A stretch of 59,474 nucleotides of DNA from Candidatus Methanovorans sp. GTDB lineage: Archaea > Halobacteriota > Methanosarcinia > Methanosarcinales > Methanosarcinaceae. Position numbers and translations under genes: made by a program. Where the stretch lies: positions 1 to 59,474 of the forward strand of contig DQIP01000234.1 of assembly GCA_020793565.1 (NCBI GenBank), read 5' to 3'. The stretch's first letter is position 1. Each line of letters opens with the position of its first letter. The notes under the pieces were generated by a model. It made no database searches. It had not been told where the DNA came from and saw only the letters and a list, made by a program, of their open reading frames with translations. Below, one piece after another: positions 33,682 through 41,037 of this stretch.

Positions 33682-35073
33682 ATGGAACCTGTTAGATATC
33701 TCATGGAAGTGAATGAATGGTGGGTGAGCGGTAGCGTTGACCCCATATTCCTGCAGGAACACCAACGAGGTGAATTACAGCAACTAATAGAACTGCTTGA
33801 CCAGGAGCGTATTACTGCGATAATTGGTCCGAGGAGAGTGGGAAAAACCACTCTCATGTACCAGTTGATAGACCACCTGTTACGATCCGGTACAAAAAAA
33901 GAGCATGCCCTGTTCATATCAATGGATGATCCCCTTGTCAAGATGATGGATGACCCGCTCAAGACCATAATGGACGAATATCTGGAGAAAGTGATCAAAA
34001 AACCGATGCGTGAAGTTGAAAAACTATACGTATTTATTGACGAGATACATTTCCTTCCCGACTGGACACTCTGGCTTAAGAGATACTATGATCTCAAATA
34101 CAATATCAAATTCATAGTCACCAGTTCAAGTGCAACGCATCTGTTGAAATACTCAAAAGAATCTCTTGTTGGCAGGATCATCGAACTGAAGATCATGCCA
34201 CTCAGTTTCAAAGATTTCATCAAATTCAAAGGGCGAAGCGACCTTCTTGAGCCTTTTTCCGAAAAAGGCATTTTCAACCTTGATGTAAAGGATACGATTT
34301 TCGAACTGACAAAATTCCGGAATGAACTGGTAATATATTTCAATGAATACATACTCAGTGGCGGTTATCCCGAATATCACCCTGCAAAAGACATACGTAC
34401 ATGGCAGAACCTTCTTATCAGTGACGTGATCGAAAAAACGGTCTACCGTGATATTGCCACACTCTACAAAGTGAAAAAACCCCAATATCTTGAAAATATA
34501 CTCACTTATATAGCCCAAAATAATTGCCAGACCACATCACACAATAGAATCGCACAGGCACTTTCCATAAGCACAGATACAGTACTGAATATGGTCTATT
34601 ACCTGGAATCCACCTATTTCATTGGAAGCCTGCCACTTTTCTCAAAAAACGTGAAAAAACAGATACGTTCAAATCGCAAACTCTTTGTTATCGATTCTGG
34701 ATTATGCAATGCCTTGCTTAAGACCCGTAGCATAAAAGATGAAAATATTGGATTACTGGTGGAATCTGTGGTAAATTCTAACCTGCTTGCTTTTAAAGAA
34801 TCCGGGCAATCCACAGATATAAGGGACATTTCATATTTCACTGATAAGCAAAAGCATGAAGTTGATATTGTACTGGATATCGATGGAAAAGTGGTGCCTT
34901 TAGAAGTGAAATACCAGAACAATATCTATGATCACGACTTCAGGAATCTCCGTTATTTTATGGATGCACAGAATCTGGGTTTTGGAGTGATCGTTACCAA
35001 AAACTTGTTTGAGATGAAGAGGGATATCTTATGTATTCCCGCATGGATGTTTCTACTGGTATTCACAGATTAA
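33682..35073 (+). CDS. AAA ATPase with C-terminal DUF4143 nuclease-like domain
   Basis: This is a 463-aa member of the archaeal ATPase group that joins an AAA module to a DUF4143 domain. Walker A is GPRRVGKTT near residue 50, Walker B is YVFIDEIHFLPDW, and sensor 1 is FIVTSSSA. The winged-helix-like middle (HNRIAQALSISTDTVLNMVY) is followed by a C-terminal core DIVLDIDGKVVPLEVKYQN that matches the D-ExK pattern of PD-(D/E)XK folds. The substrate is unknown. Members are frequent, variable accessory genes in archaea. It is monocistronic with a stem-loop after the stop. Confidence 0.85.
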   Translation: MEPVRYLMEVNEWWVSGSVDPIFLQEHQRGELQQLIELLDQERITAIIGPRRVGKTTLMYQLIDHLLRSGTKKEHALFISMDDPLVKMMDDPLKTIMDEYLEKVIKKPMREVEKLYVFIDEIHFLPDWTLWLKRYYDLKYNIKFIVTSSSATHLLKYSKESLVGRIIELKIMPLSFKDFIKFKGRSDLLEPFSEKGIFNLDVKDTIFELTKFRNELVIYFNEYILSGGYPEYHPAKDIRTWQNLLISDVIEKTVYRDIATLYKVKKPQYLENILTYIAQNNCQTTSHNRIAQALSISTDTVLNMVYYLESTYFIGSLPLFSKNVKKQIRSNRKLFVIDSGLCNALLKTRSIKDENIGLLVESVVNSNLLAFKESGQSTDIRDISYFTDKQKHEVDIVLDIDGKVVPLEVKYQNNIYDHDFRNLRYFMDAQNLGFGVIVTKNLFEMKRDILCIPAWMFLLVFTD

Positions 35074-35092
35074 ACCCTGCACAATCTCGATT

Positions 35093-35106
35093 CACGACAA
35101 GTCGTG
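35093..35106 (+). terminator. Stem-loop after the AAA ATPase gene
   Basis: CACGAC-AA-GTCGTG forms a perfect 6-bp stem 19 bases after the stop codon. The following DNA (35150-35245) is G-rich on the plus strand (GGGGAGGATCGGGACTGCGG) and carries no gene. Confidence 0.4.
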
Positions 35107-35297
35107 CGTACACATCGGGTAGAGAGCAAAACTGCTCGATCCGGATGTTGTTGAGGGGAGGATCGGGACTGCGGGGAGGATCGCCTATGGTTAAGGGGTG
35201 TAGGGGTTGTCGGGATCATGGGTTCAGGTTGGATTGTGGGGGATGAAAGTGGTATATATAGTGCAAGTTCATATATTGTATGTGTTGGTGATAGGTA

Positions 35298-36347
35298 ATG
35301 GATGAATCATTCAACAAAGAATGGGAAATAATATTTCGTGAAAAAGGTCTTAACGCTATTGAAAAATTTAGCAAATCTTTTATAAAAGAGACTGACATCG
35401 AAGTAAAAGAAAATATTGCTGATTTTTTATTGATATCTGCACATAATACATTTTTTCCATTTGCTATTGTACTTAGCACGATTCATATTCTGCGTAAATA
35501 TTCACAAACAACAAACGACGCTATAAACTTATCAAAACGCGCTGTGATGGGGTGGGAAATTAATCATAGCCTTCGGTATACACTGGCAAATTGTCTTAAT
35601 ATGACTGAAAGTCGTGAATGTTATCTGGAAGCATTAAAACAGAGAATTATTGGGTGCAATCTAGAGATCTATAATGCTAAAAAAAGGAATGATACAAGTT
35701 TTGAAGACTTACAACGTATTGTCTCCAGACATTTCGGACGATTAGATCATATCAAATCTTTTCTGGACGGAGATAGAAAATATCCATCAAAATCGGTTGG
35801 AAAAATTATTCGTGCACGCCAAGAAGCGGATGATGATGTTTTAAGAATTCTCAAAAAATTAGAACCAATTGGTGATCTGTTCAACCTATCCCATCAATCG
35901 GTAAAAACACCTAAGATGACATGTATACTTGACACTAACGCCATCTCTAACAGAGAAGTATCAAAACACTTGATGAACTCAAATATCCATTATCAAATCC
36001 CAGCAGAAATTCTATTAGAACTTGCTAATTGGAATAAATTACAACGGGTTCCCTGGGAATTAGATGCCGTTGAAATTTGTGAAGTGAACAATCAAACACC
36101 ACCAGAAATTGAAAACATGTTTTCGATAATTAAAGGTAAATCTCCAAGCATCGCAGACAAAAAAGTTGCAACGCTTGCTTATGAAATGAAAGCAGACGCA
36201 ATTATTTCGAACGATCGAGACCTGTGGGATAGTGGAGTAGATTACCAGATCGAAAAAAATTTCGGGCACAGAATACAAGTTATTCGTCCCCCTTATTTTA
36301 ATAATTGGTTAAAAAAACATAATTTATTGGATGTAAATTCATTATGA
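35298..36347 (+). CDS. PIN-domain protein with a long helical N-terminal region
   Basis: This is a 349-aa protein of unknown function. Residues 1-205 look all-helical (KEWEIIFREKGLNAIEKFSK and further charged helices) with no family I know. From residue 210 a PIN fold follows: CILDTNAISNREVS (first Asp), EILLELANW (Glu), SIADKKVATLAYEMKADAII, and SNDRDLWDSG (last Asp cluster). The last part resembles the archaeal Nob1/VapC-like PIN rather than short VapC toxins. It has no antitoxin-like neighbour. GGTGATAG precedes the ATG. An RNA-cleaving role is inferred. Confidence 0.65.
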   Translation: MDESFNKEWEIIFREKGLNAIEKFSKSFIKETDIEVKENIADFLLISAHNTFFPFAIVLSTIHILRKYSQTTNDAINLSKRAVMGWEINHSLRYTLANCLNMTESRECYLEALKQRIIGCNLEIYNAKKRNDTSFEDLQRIVSRHFGRLDHIKSFLDGDRKYPSKSVGKIIRARQEADDDVLRILKKLEPIGDLFNLSHQSVKTPKMTCILDTNAISNREVSKHLMNSNIHYQIPAEILLELANWNKLQRVPWELDAVEICEVNNQTPPEIENMFSIIKGKSPSIADKKVATLAYEMKADAIISNDRDLWDSGVDYQIEKNFGHRIQVIRPPYFNNWLKKHNLLDVNSL

Positions 36348-36485
36348 GATGAATGATTTTAGAACCAATACGGAACATTTGTAAAGAAATATATATTATT
36401 TGATATTTAATCATAACCACACACATTTAATAATATTAAACAGAAACCATATACACTTAATAACATCAAACACAAATTGCACACC

Positions 36486-37070
36486 ATGCCAAAATCATAC
36501 TTAATATTCGACACCGAAACCACAGGTCTCCCCAAAAATTATAAAGCACCCATCACAGACCTGAACAACTGGCCACGTCTGGTCCAGATCGCATGGCACC
36601 ATTGTGACAATTCTGGAAACATAATATCAAATTCAGACTACATCGTAAAGCCGCAAGGCTTCACCATTCCCGAAAATGCAGCAAAAGTTCACGGCATTTC
36701 AACTGAAACAGCGATCAATGAAGGAATTGATCTGGAAATCGTCCTTAATGAATTTGCCAGTGCAATGGAACGATCAGACCATTTGGTCGCCCATAATATA
36801 AAATTTGATGAAAATATAGTAGGGGCTGAATTTTTGAGAGTAGATATTAAAAATCGACTATCAAATATCCCGAAGATATGTACAATGGAAATGTCAACTG
36901 GTCATTGCAGGTTGCCAGGGAAGTATGGGTACAAGTGGCCGTCCCTTTCGGAATTGCATTACAAATTGTTCAATGAAGATTTTGATGAAGCCCATGATGC
37001 CGCTGTTGATGTGAGGGCATGTGCGAATTGTTTTTTTGAATTGAAGAATAAGGGGATCATTAAATCCTGA
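36486..37070 (+). CDS. DnaQ-like 3'-5' exonuclease (DEDDh)
   Basis: This is a 194-aa exonuclease of the DnaQ/epsilon class. Exo I is FDTETTG, Exo II is VAHNIKFDENIVG, and Exo III is HDAAVDVRAC, giving the Asp-Glu, Asp and His-Asp set needed for two-metal catalysis. It lacks any polymerase or other domain. The start is taken as ATG 36486; a TTG at 36477 would add three residues. The upstream DNA has two loosely repeated AT-rich units (36420-36480) and no ribosome binding site. Proofreading, repair or RNA trimming are possible. Confidence 0.85.
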   Translation: MPKSYLIFDTETTGLPKNYKAPITDLNNWPRLVQIAWHHCDNSGNIISNSDYIVKPQGFTIPENAAKVHGISTETAINEGIDLEIVLNEFASAMERSDHLVAHNIKFDENIVGAEFLRVDIKNRLSNIPKICTMEMSTGHCRLPGKYGYKWPSLSELHYKLFNEDFDEAHDAAVDVRACANCFFELKNKGIIKS

Positions 37071-37191
37071 GTATTTGTTTAGAGTTTTTTGACACCGGGG
37101 CAATCGCCGGAGGCGCGCATTCCCAAATCACTTGCGCGAACGATATGGACTTTTTCGATGCATTTTTACTTATAACAAAAATGTTAGATCG

Positions 37192-37335
37192 CGCAGCATA
37201 GCGTTTTTGTACACTAATATTATTAAAAATGTAAAGGTTCATTCGACAGGGGCATTGGAACAATATTATTTTTGGTATCGATATGCTGTGGCACTTCTTT
37301 GAGCATTTGCTGCAAAAACTAAACGCTATGCTGCG
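37192..37335. repeat. Unit bounded by perfect 15-bp inverted repeats
   Basis: CGCAGCATAGCGTTT at 37192-37206 is the exact reverse complement of AAACGCTATGCTGCG at 37321-37335. The unit is 144 bp, like the MITE, but the sequence is unrelated. It could be another miniature element or a structured RNA. No matching target duplication is obvious. Confidence 0.5.
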
Positions 37336-37490
37336 GCATTTTGGTCCCAGGGCCTTCGACAGGGGTATATTGTTTATTGCATATAGAGGCGGTTCAATAA
37401 TCACGATATCCGACAATATCGATCCTTCTTTTTGCATTTAAATCTATATTTAACCTTATTTTTCCTGAATTTTTGAATTGAAGGACAGCC

Positions 37491-37541
37491 TCTATAATTT
37501 ATAGAATTATATAGTCCGAGTATAGTGAGGATTTTCTCGGA
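37491..37541 (+). repeat. Degenerate copy of the 63-bp two-hairpin repeat
   Basis: ATAATTTATAGAATTATATA is followed by GTCCGAGTATAGTGAGGATT and TTCTCGG. The first hairpin, ATAATT-TATAG-AATTAT, keeps its pairing although both arms changed relative to ATAATC...GATTAT. About 12 bases between the hairpins are missing. Confidence 0.7.
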
Positions 37542-37551
37542 ATGTTTGGAA

Positions 37552-37569
37552 TCCGCCGCCTGCGGCGGA
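37552..37569. terminator. GC-rich hairpin
   Basis: CCGCCG-CCTG-CGGCGG forms a strong stem (37553-37568). It stands alone in the non-coding region with no T-run beside it, so termination is only one possible role. Confidence 0.35.
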
Positions 37570-37803
37570 GTTGCTGCACGGGGTCTGGATATATAGGCTG
37601 TGCATAAACTTATCAAAACCATCTAAAAACACGATCCTGATAATGAATGCGATTGGGCAGGCCTGCCAATTACAAGACCCTGCATTGTATCTTTGGATAT
37701 CCCGATAGTTTCGAATCCGGTCAACCTTTTCCCCTGCGCCCTTTGGCTTCAACCCACACGTTTATAGATTGAATAAAATGTTGGCTGTGGTATAAAACGC
37801 ATT

Positions 37804-38655
37804 TCATTTTTGTTTTTTGCGCTTATCCATCATTGAACCTTGTTCAATATCATCTCGTATCTTTTTCAGGTTTTTCCTGACAAAATAGTAGTTTGCAAGA
37901 ACTATTGCCGCACCAAATACAAGGATGATAACAATGATCAACAGCGTTTTTGGTGCTGATTCCGGATAATATTTCACCATTATGGATTTTGGCATATCTT
38001 CAAGGTCATACCAGATGAAATTTTCCCTGCCCTCATTATCGAGATATGATTCATCAGGTTCCGGTCGGGCTATTCCGACAAAGAGATTGCCTGTAGTATA
38101 ATTTACAGGGAGAACAAAACGTACAATTGATGGGGACGATGGGATGTAGATGAAATCCTGCCTATCTGGCATTTGCATTGTGTATGCCACAAACCCTGTA
38201 ATCGTTTCATTGAATTCCAGGTAGGTGTGTTTTTGCCCGCGAACAACCTTTTTTGAAATAGTATAACCGATATCTGATACACCACCTGCAAGTGAATAAC
38301 CATTGAACACTCCGGTCGATGCGTTTGTAATATTCGCATTATCTGCGATAATAACAATATTGGTAAGTGGCTTCTGGTTTGAACTCATATCAGTAGGAAC
38401 AATGTCAATAGTGGTAGTATTCACGAGCATGTGAATGACGTTTACAACTGAATCCCCTGACAGGTAAAAAGTGGTCGTATTTACAACAACATCACTGTTT
38501 GTGCTCTGGTTTACAAAAACATCAAATTCATATGAAGAAATGTCCGGATCGGGTAAATTGCCATCAACCGCCACAAGTTCGTCGATGCACCCTGTCGCAG
38601 CGATTGTAAAAACAAGGAATAACAGTGTCAGTATTGTTACGTTTCTCATGGTCAT
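37804..38655 (-). CDS. Membrane-anchored lipoprotein of unknown function (DUF5803-like)
   Basis: This 283-aa protein has an N-terminal lipoprotein signal with lipobox AATGC, an extracellular beta-rich region of about 200 residues with many N-x-S/T sites (FVNQSTNSDVVVNTTTF, ITNAST, FNETITG), and a C-terminal transmembrane helix LLIIVIILVFGAAIVLANYY followed by a basic cytoplasmic tail (KKIRDDIEQGSMMDKRKK). From memory the layout resembles DUF5803 of euryarchaea. It is not linked to neighbours by spacing. An ATG two codons further in is an alternative start. Confidence 0.6.
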   Translation of the reverse strand: MTMRNVTILTLLFLVFTIAATGCIDELVAVDGNLPDPDISSYEFDVFVNQSTNSDVVVNTTTFYLSGDSVVNVIHMLVNTTTIDIVPTDMSSNQKPLTNIVIIADNANITNASTGVFNGYSLAGGVSDIGYTISKKVVRGQKHTYLEFNETITGFVAYTMQMPDRQDFIYIPSSPSIVRFVLPVNYTTGNLFVGIARPEPDESYLDNEGRENFIWYDLEDMPKSIMVKYYPESAPKTLLIIVIILVFGAAIVLANYYFVRKNLKKIRDDIEQGSMMDKRKKQK

Positions 38656-38757
38656 CCATAATTGATGATGTCTTTTATCAAGTTTGCGGCATTTATTTAT
38701 TAGCGCACACGAACAATTTCAAGATCCATACCTGTTCCAATAGTAATATCATCCCTT

Positions 38758-39273
38758 TCAATCCCTGACATTTATTGACAATTTCGTTTTGGTGACCGGG
38801 ATCAGTTTTTTCCACTCCACTGTAGCATTATCTTCAAATACACATTCCTGAACCATTTTGTCCGAGACTTTCCCATCCAATGCATACACATAAAATCCTT
38901 CTTCACCATCTGTTGATACCACAATATCCCGGTTCCCAACTCTTTTAACCTCTATAGCAGACACACTTTTCAATATATCCAGCAAGTTAGTTCCTTTTTC
39001 TACCTCGATAATTTTTGTTGGTGCCAGACTGTCCAGCGCAGCATAGATATTTTTGGTATTGATGCTCAGGACATGTGTTCTACCGAATTTCTTTCGTTTT
39101 ATGAGATCCGCATCTTCCAGTATTCTTGCATGCTTGGCAGCAACAGGTACCGATATGTTCAATTCCCTTGCCAGTCCTGATATGTGCAACTCACCTTCAG
39201 CAAGCCTCTCAAGCATGCTCAACCTGGTGTCACTTCCTATTGCTTTGAATATATTATTACCCGTATTGCTCAT
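38758..39273 (-). CDS. ArsR-type winged-helix regulator with C-terminal effector domain
   Basis: This is a 171-aa transcription factor. The N-terminal winged helix (residues 5-75) has AIGSDTRLSMLERLAEGELH, the recognition helix in ISVPVAAKHARILEDADLI, and the wing KKFGRTHVLSIN. The C-terminal 75 residues (NLLDILKSVSAIEVKRVG, then GFYVYALDGK) look like a beta-grasp domain of DUF4430 type, which in other proteins binds cobalamin-like ligands; this is tentative. It is divergent from the DUF2162/ExbB/DUF2149/CobN operon with a 52-base gap containing a palindrome, so it probably controls both directions. Confidence 0.75.
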   Translation of the reverse strand: MSNTGNNIFKAIGSDTRLSMLERLAEGELHISGLARELNISVPVAAKHARILEDADLIKRKKFGRTHVLSINTKNIYAALDSLAPTKIIEVEKGTNLLDILKSVSAIEVKRVGNRDIVVSTDGEEGFYVYALDGKVSDKMVQECVFEDNATVEWKKLIPVTKTKLSINVRD

Positions 39274-39289
39274 AAGTAGTATCTTAAAC

Positions 39290-39305
39290 CTTATGTATAT
39301 ATAAG
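39290..39305 (+). promoter_or_regulatory. Palindromic operator and TATA element in the divergent promoter
   Basis: CTTATGTATATATAAG is a near-perfect palindrome that contains the TATA box of the rightward operon (ATG at 39326, suggesting a short leader). CATAAG at 39271-39276, over the regulator's own start codon, pairs with CTTATG at 39290-39295. Binding of the adjacent ArsR-type protein is the natural prediction. Confidence 0.55.
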
Positions 39306-39325
39306 TTGTTTTCTTTTCCCCAGAT

Positions 39326-40003
39326 ATGAATTCAACTTATATCGCTGCAATCGGAATACTCTCAGGAATAATGGTGTTTGGAATAAAAACTGGCATAGGT
39401 TGTGGTTTTGCCGATCTTAAGAAACGTGAGATCGTAATGGTCTGTGCAGGTTATTTCATTATTTCAATTATTATGGGGTACTTTGTCGGTACTGTTTCAA
39501 GTGAACTAATTGATAAAATATCCGGATTTGGATTATCGTTCCATATTCTGCTGGCCGGATTGATGATCACTGCCGGAATATATACCCGTAAGCAGTGGAA
39601 CTGCGGATGTGATGTCAGCAGGCACACATTTGTCTTTCTGTCCTTACCCTGTCCGGTCTGTTTGACCGCCCTGTTTATTGCCACCACAATGCTATCTACC
39701 GCACTTGAACTGGGCGGTCCGGTAATCGGCATCATTGTGGGATTAATATTCTTTTTATCAGCACTTGTTGCATCGCTCTCGTTCCGGCGGCTTGGAAAGA
39801 CTCCTGAAACTCTTGGAAGTGTGATGATGTTCCTGGGCATTTTCTACATGCTCGGGGCTGTGCTGGTACCGGCATACATGCAGAGCAAAACGCTGATAGT
39901 TCCCCAGTTGACAGTAAATACGGGTGCAATGCTGGCATCGTTTGCCGTTCTTCTGGTGTTCATCACGGCAGGATTTGCCGCCCACCACTGGAGGGAATGT
40001 TAA
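39326..40003 (+). CDS. DUF2162 polytopic membrane protein
   Basis: This 225-aa protein has six or seven hydrophobic helices. Conserved features are GIKTGIGCGFADLKKRE near the start, WNCGCD and FLSLPCPVCLTALFIA with a CPVC pair in or near the membrane, and RRLGKTPETLGSVMMFLG. I recall the family as DUF2162, a putative transporter regularly beside ExbB/TolQ, DUF2149 and CobN-like genes. The cysteines could bind metal or be redox active. It is the first gene of a four-gene operon; the ExbB-like gene starts one base after its stop. Confidence 0.8.
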   Translation: MNSTYIAAIGILSGIMVFGIKTGIGCGFADLKKREIVMVCAGYFIISIIMGYFVGTVSSELIDKISGFGLSFHILLAGLMITAGIYTRKQWNCGCDVSRHTFVFLSLPCPVCLTALFIATTMLSTALELGGPVIGIIVGLIFFLSALVASLSFRRLGKTPETLGSVMMFLGIFYMLGAVLVPAYMQSKTLIVPQLTVNTGAMLASFAVLLVFITAGFAAHHWREC

Positions 40004-40004
40004 A

Positions 40005-40628
40005 ATGGATGCTTCCTCTTCAATTTTTATTATTCTCTACACAGTCTCTACTTCACTGCTCTATCCTGTTGTCCTGCTGATCCTGGTGTTCGTTCTCTGG
40101 GCACTGGTATCGATCGGGGAATTCCTCTCAGAGTATTCGAAACGACACAGGGATATCGGGACTCTTGAACAGATATGCGGGCAGGTCAGGACAGAGACCG
40201 GCAGACAGTCAACGGGTGATGCAGTGCGCCACCTGCGCGATATCGACCAGAACCACCTGGTGACATCGTTTGCAAATGAAGCAGCGCAGTATCTTGAAAA
40301 TAATAAATTACCGGAACTTGAGCGGTTATTTGGGGAATATGAGGTCAAGATGGCAGCCCGGCTGGAAAAAACGCAGATCATGTCCACCGTTGCACCCATG
40401 TTAGGCCTGATGGGGACGCTTATCCCGATGGGACCGGCACTGGTAGGACTGTCAACTGGTGATATCGTCCAGCTGGCGGACAATCTCATCATCGCTTTTT
40501 CAACGACCGTGCTCGGATTGTTCGTCGGGAGTGTCGGTTTTGTACTGACCATCATCCGGCGGCGGTGGTACCAGTATGACCTGGAAGATATCGAGTATGT
40601 ACTTGAGAGCATGCTGGCGGACATATGA
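40005..40628 (+). CDS. MotA/TolQ/ExbB-family proton channel protein
   Basis: This is an inner-membrane protein of 207 aa with three helices. Helix 1 is around SLLYPVVLLILVFVLWALVS, followed by a long cytoplasmic loop (residues 45-130). The signature lies in STVAPMLGLMGTLIPMGPAL and FSTTVLGLFVGSVGFVLTII. Such proteins couple ion flow to work at a distance, as in TonB-ExbB-ExbD. GGAGGG precedes the ATG at 40005, which lies inside a longer open frame. Its partner is the DUF2149 protein (ATGA overlap). Energising the extracytoplasmic CobN-like protein is inferred. Confidence 0.87.
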   Translation: MDASSSIFIILYTVSTSLLYPVVLLILVFVLWALVSIGEFLSEYSKRHRDIGTLEQICGQVRTETGRQSTGDAVRHLRDIDQNHLVTSFANEAAQYLENNKLPELERLFGEYEVKMAARLEKTQIMSTVAPMLGLMGTLIPMGPALVGLSTGDIVQLADNLIIAFSTTVLGLFVGSVGFVLTIIRRRWYQYDLEDIEYVLESMLADI

Positions 40629-40978
40629 AACCAAAAGACACGGGCAGACGGAGAAAAGGACTGCTGGAGAAAACTGAGCACAATCCATTAAACGGTGTTG
40701 CCAACCTGTTCGATGTTGCCATGGTGTTTGCGGTCGCACTGTTGATCGCGCTTGTAATGTCCTATCACATACCCGAGATGCTTGATCCGGATGCAAGCCT
40801 CACAGTTGTCAAGAACCCGGGGCAGCCAGGTATGAAGATTATCATAAAAGATGGAACTACCATAGAGGTCCTGAACATGACAGATAAAATAGCAGGCGGT
40901 TCGGGAGAGGAACTTGGTACGGCATACAAACTTGCAAACGGAAAGGTTGTCTACGTCCCGGCAGATGATACTGATTGA
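40625..40978 (+). CDS. DUF2149 protein, ExbD-like single-span partner
   Basis: This 117-aa protein has a basic cytoplasmic N-terminus (MKPKDTGRRRKGLLEKTEHN), one helix (FDVAMVFAVALLIALVMSY) and an extracytoplasmic domain. The order resembles ExbD/TolR, with an Asp (FDVAM) at the start of the helix where ExbD has its proton-carrying Asp. It matches what I recall as DUF2149, found next to ExbB-like and CobN-like genes. Its start overlaps the ExbB-like stop (ATGA). It probably forms the stator complex with that protein. Confidence 0.8.
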   Translation: MKPKDTGRRRKGLLEKTEHNPLNGVANLFDVAMVFAVALLIALVMSYHIPEMLDPDASLTVVKNPGQPGMKIIIKDGTTIEVLNMTDKIAGGSGEELGTAYKLANGKVVYVPADDTD

Positions 40979-41037
40979 TTTTTTGAATTTATTGGACAAT
41001 ATTATCCGAGTTACAACAAGTAAAATAGGAGTATAAT

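Larger units (their letters stand above)
37071..37803. other. 733-base non-coding region with structured sequences
   Basis: It holds a 144-bp unit bounded by 15-bp inverted repeats (37192-37335), a half copy of the two-hairpin repeat (37491-37541) and a GC-rich hairpin (37552-37569). TTCGACAGGGG occurs twice (37242-37252 and 37357-37367 approximately). Minus-strand frames at 37060-37437, 37401-37622 and 37507-37752 show no protein family and overlap each other, so I do not call genes. Confidence 0.45.

Noticed and set aside
37700-37725. tRNA T-arm (TTTCGAATCC)
   Set aside because: The bases on the two sides do not pair, and no acceptor or anticodon arm is found.
37060-37752. Three overlapping minus-strand frames
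   Set aside because: They overlap one another and run through inverted repeats and hairpins; their compositions look unlike proteins.
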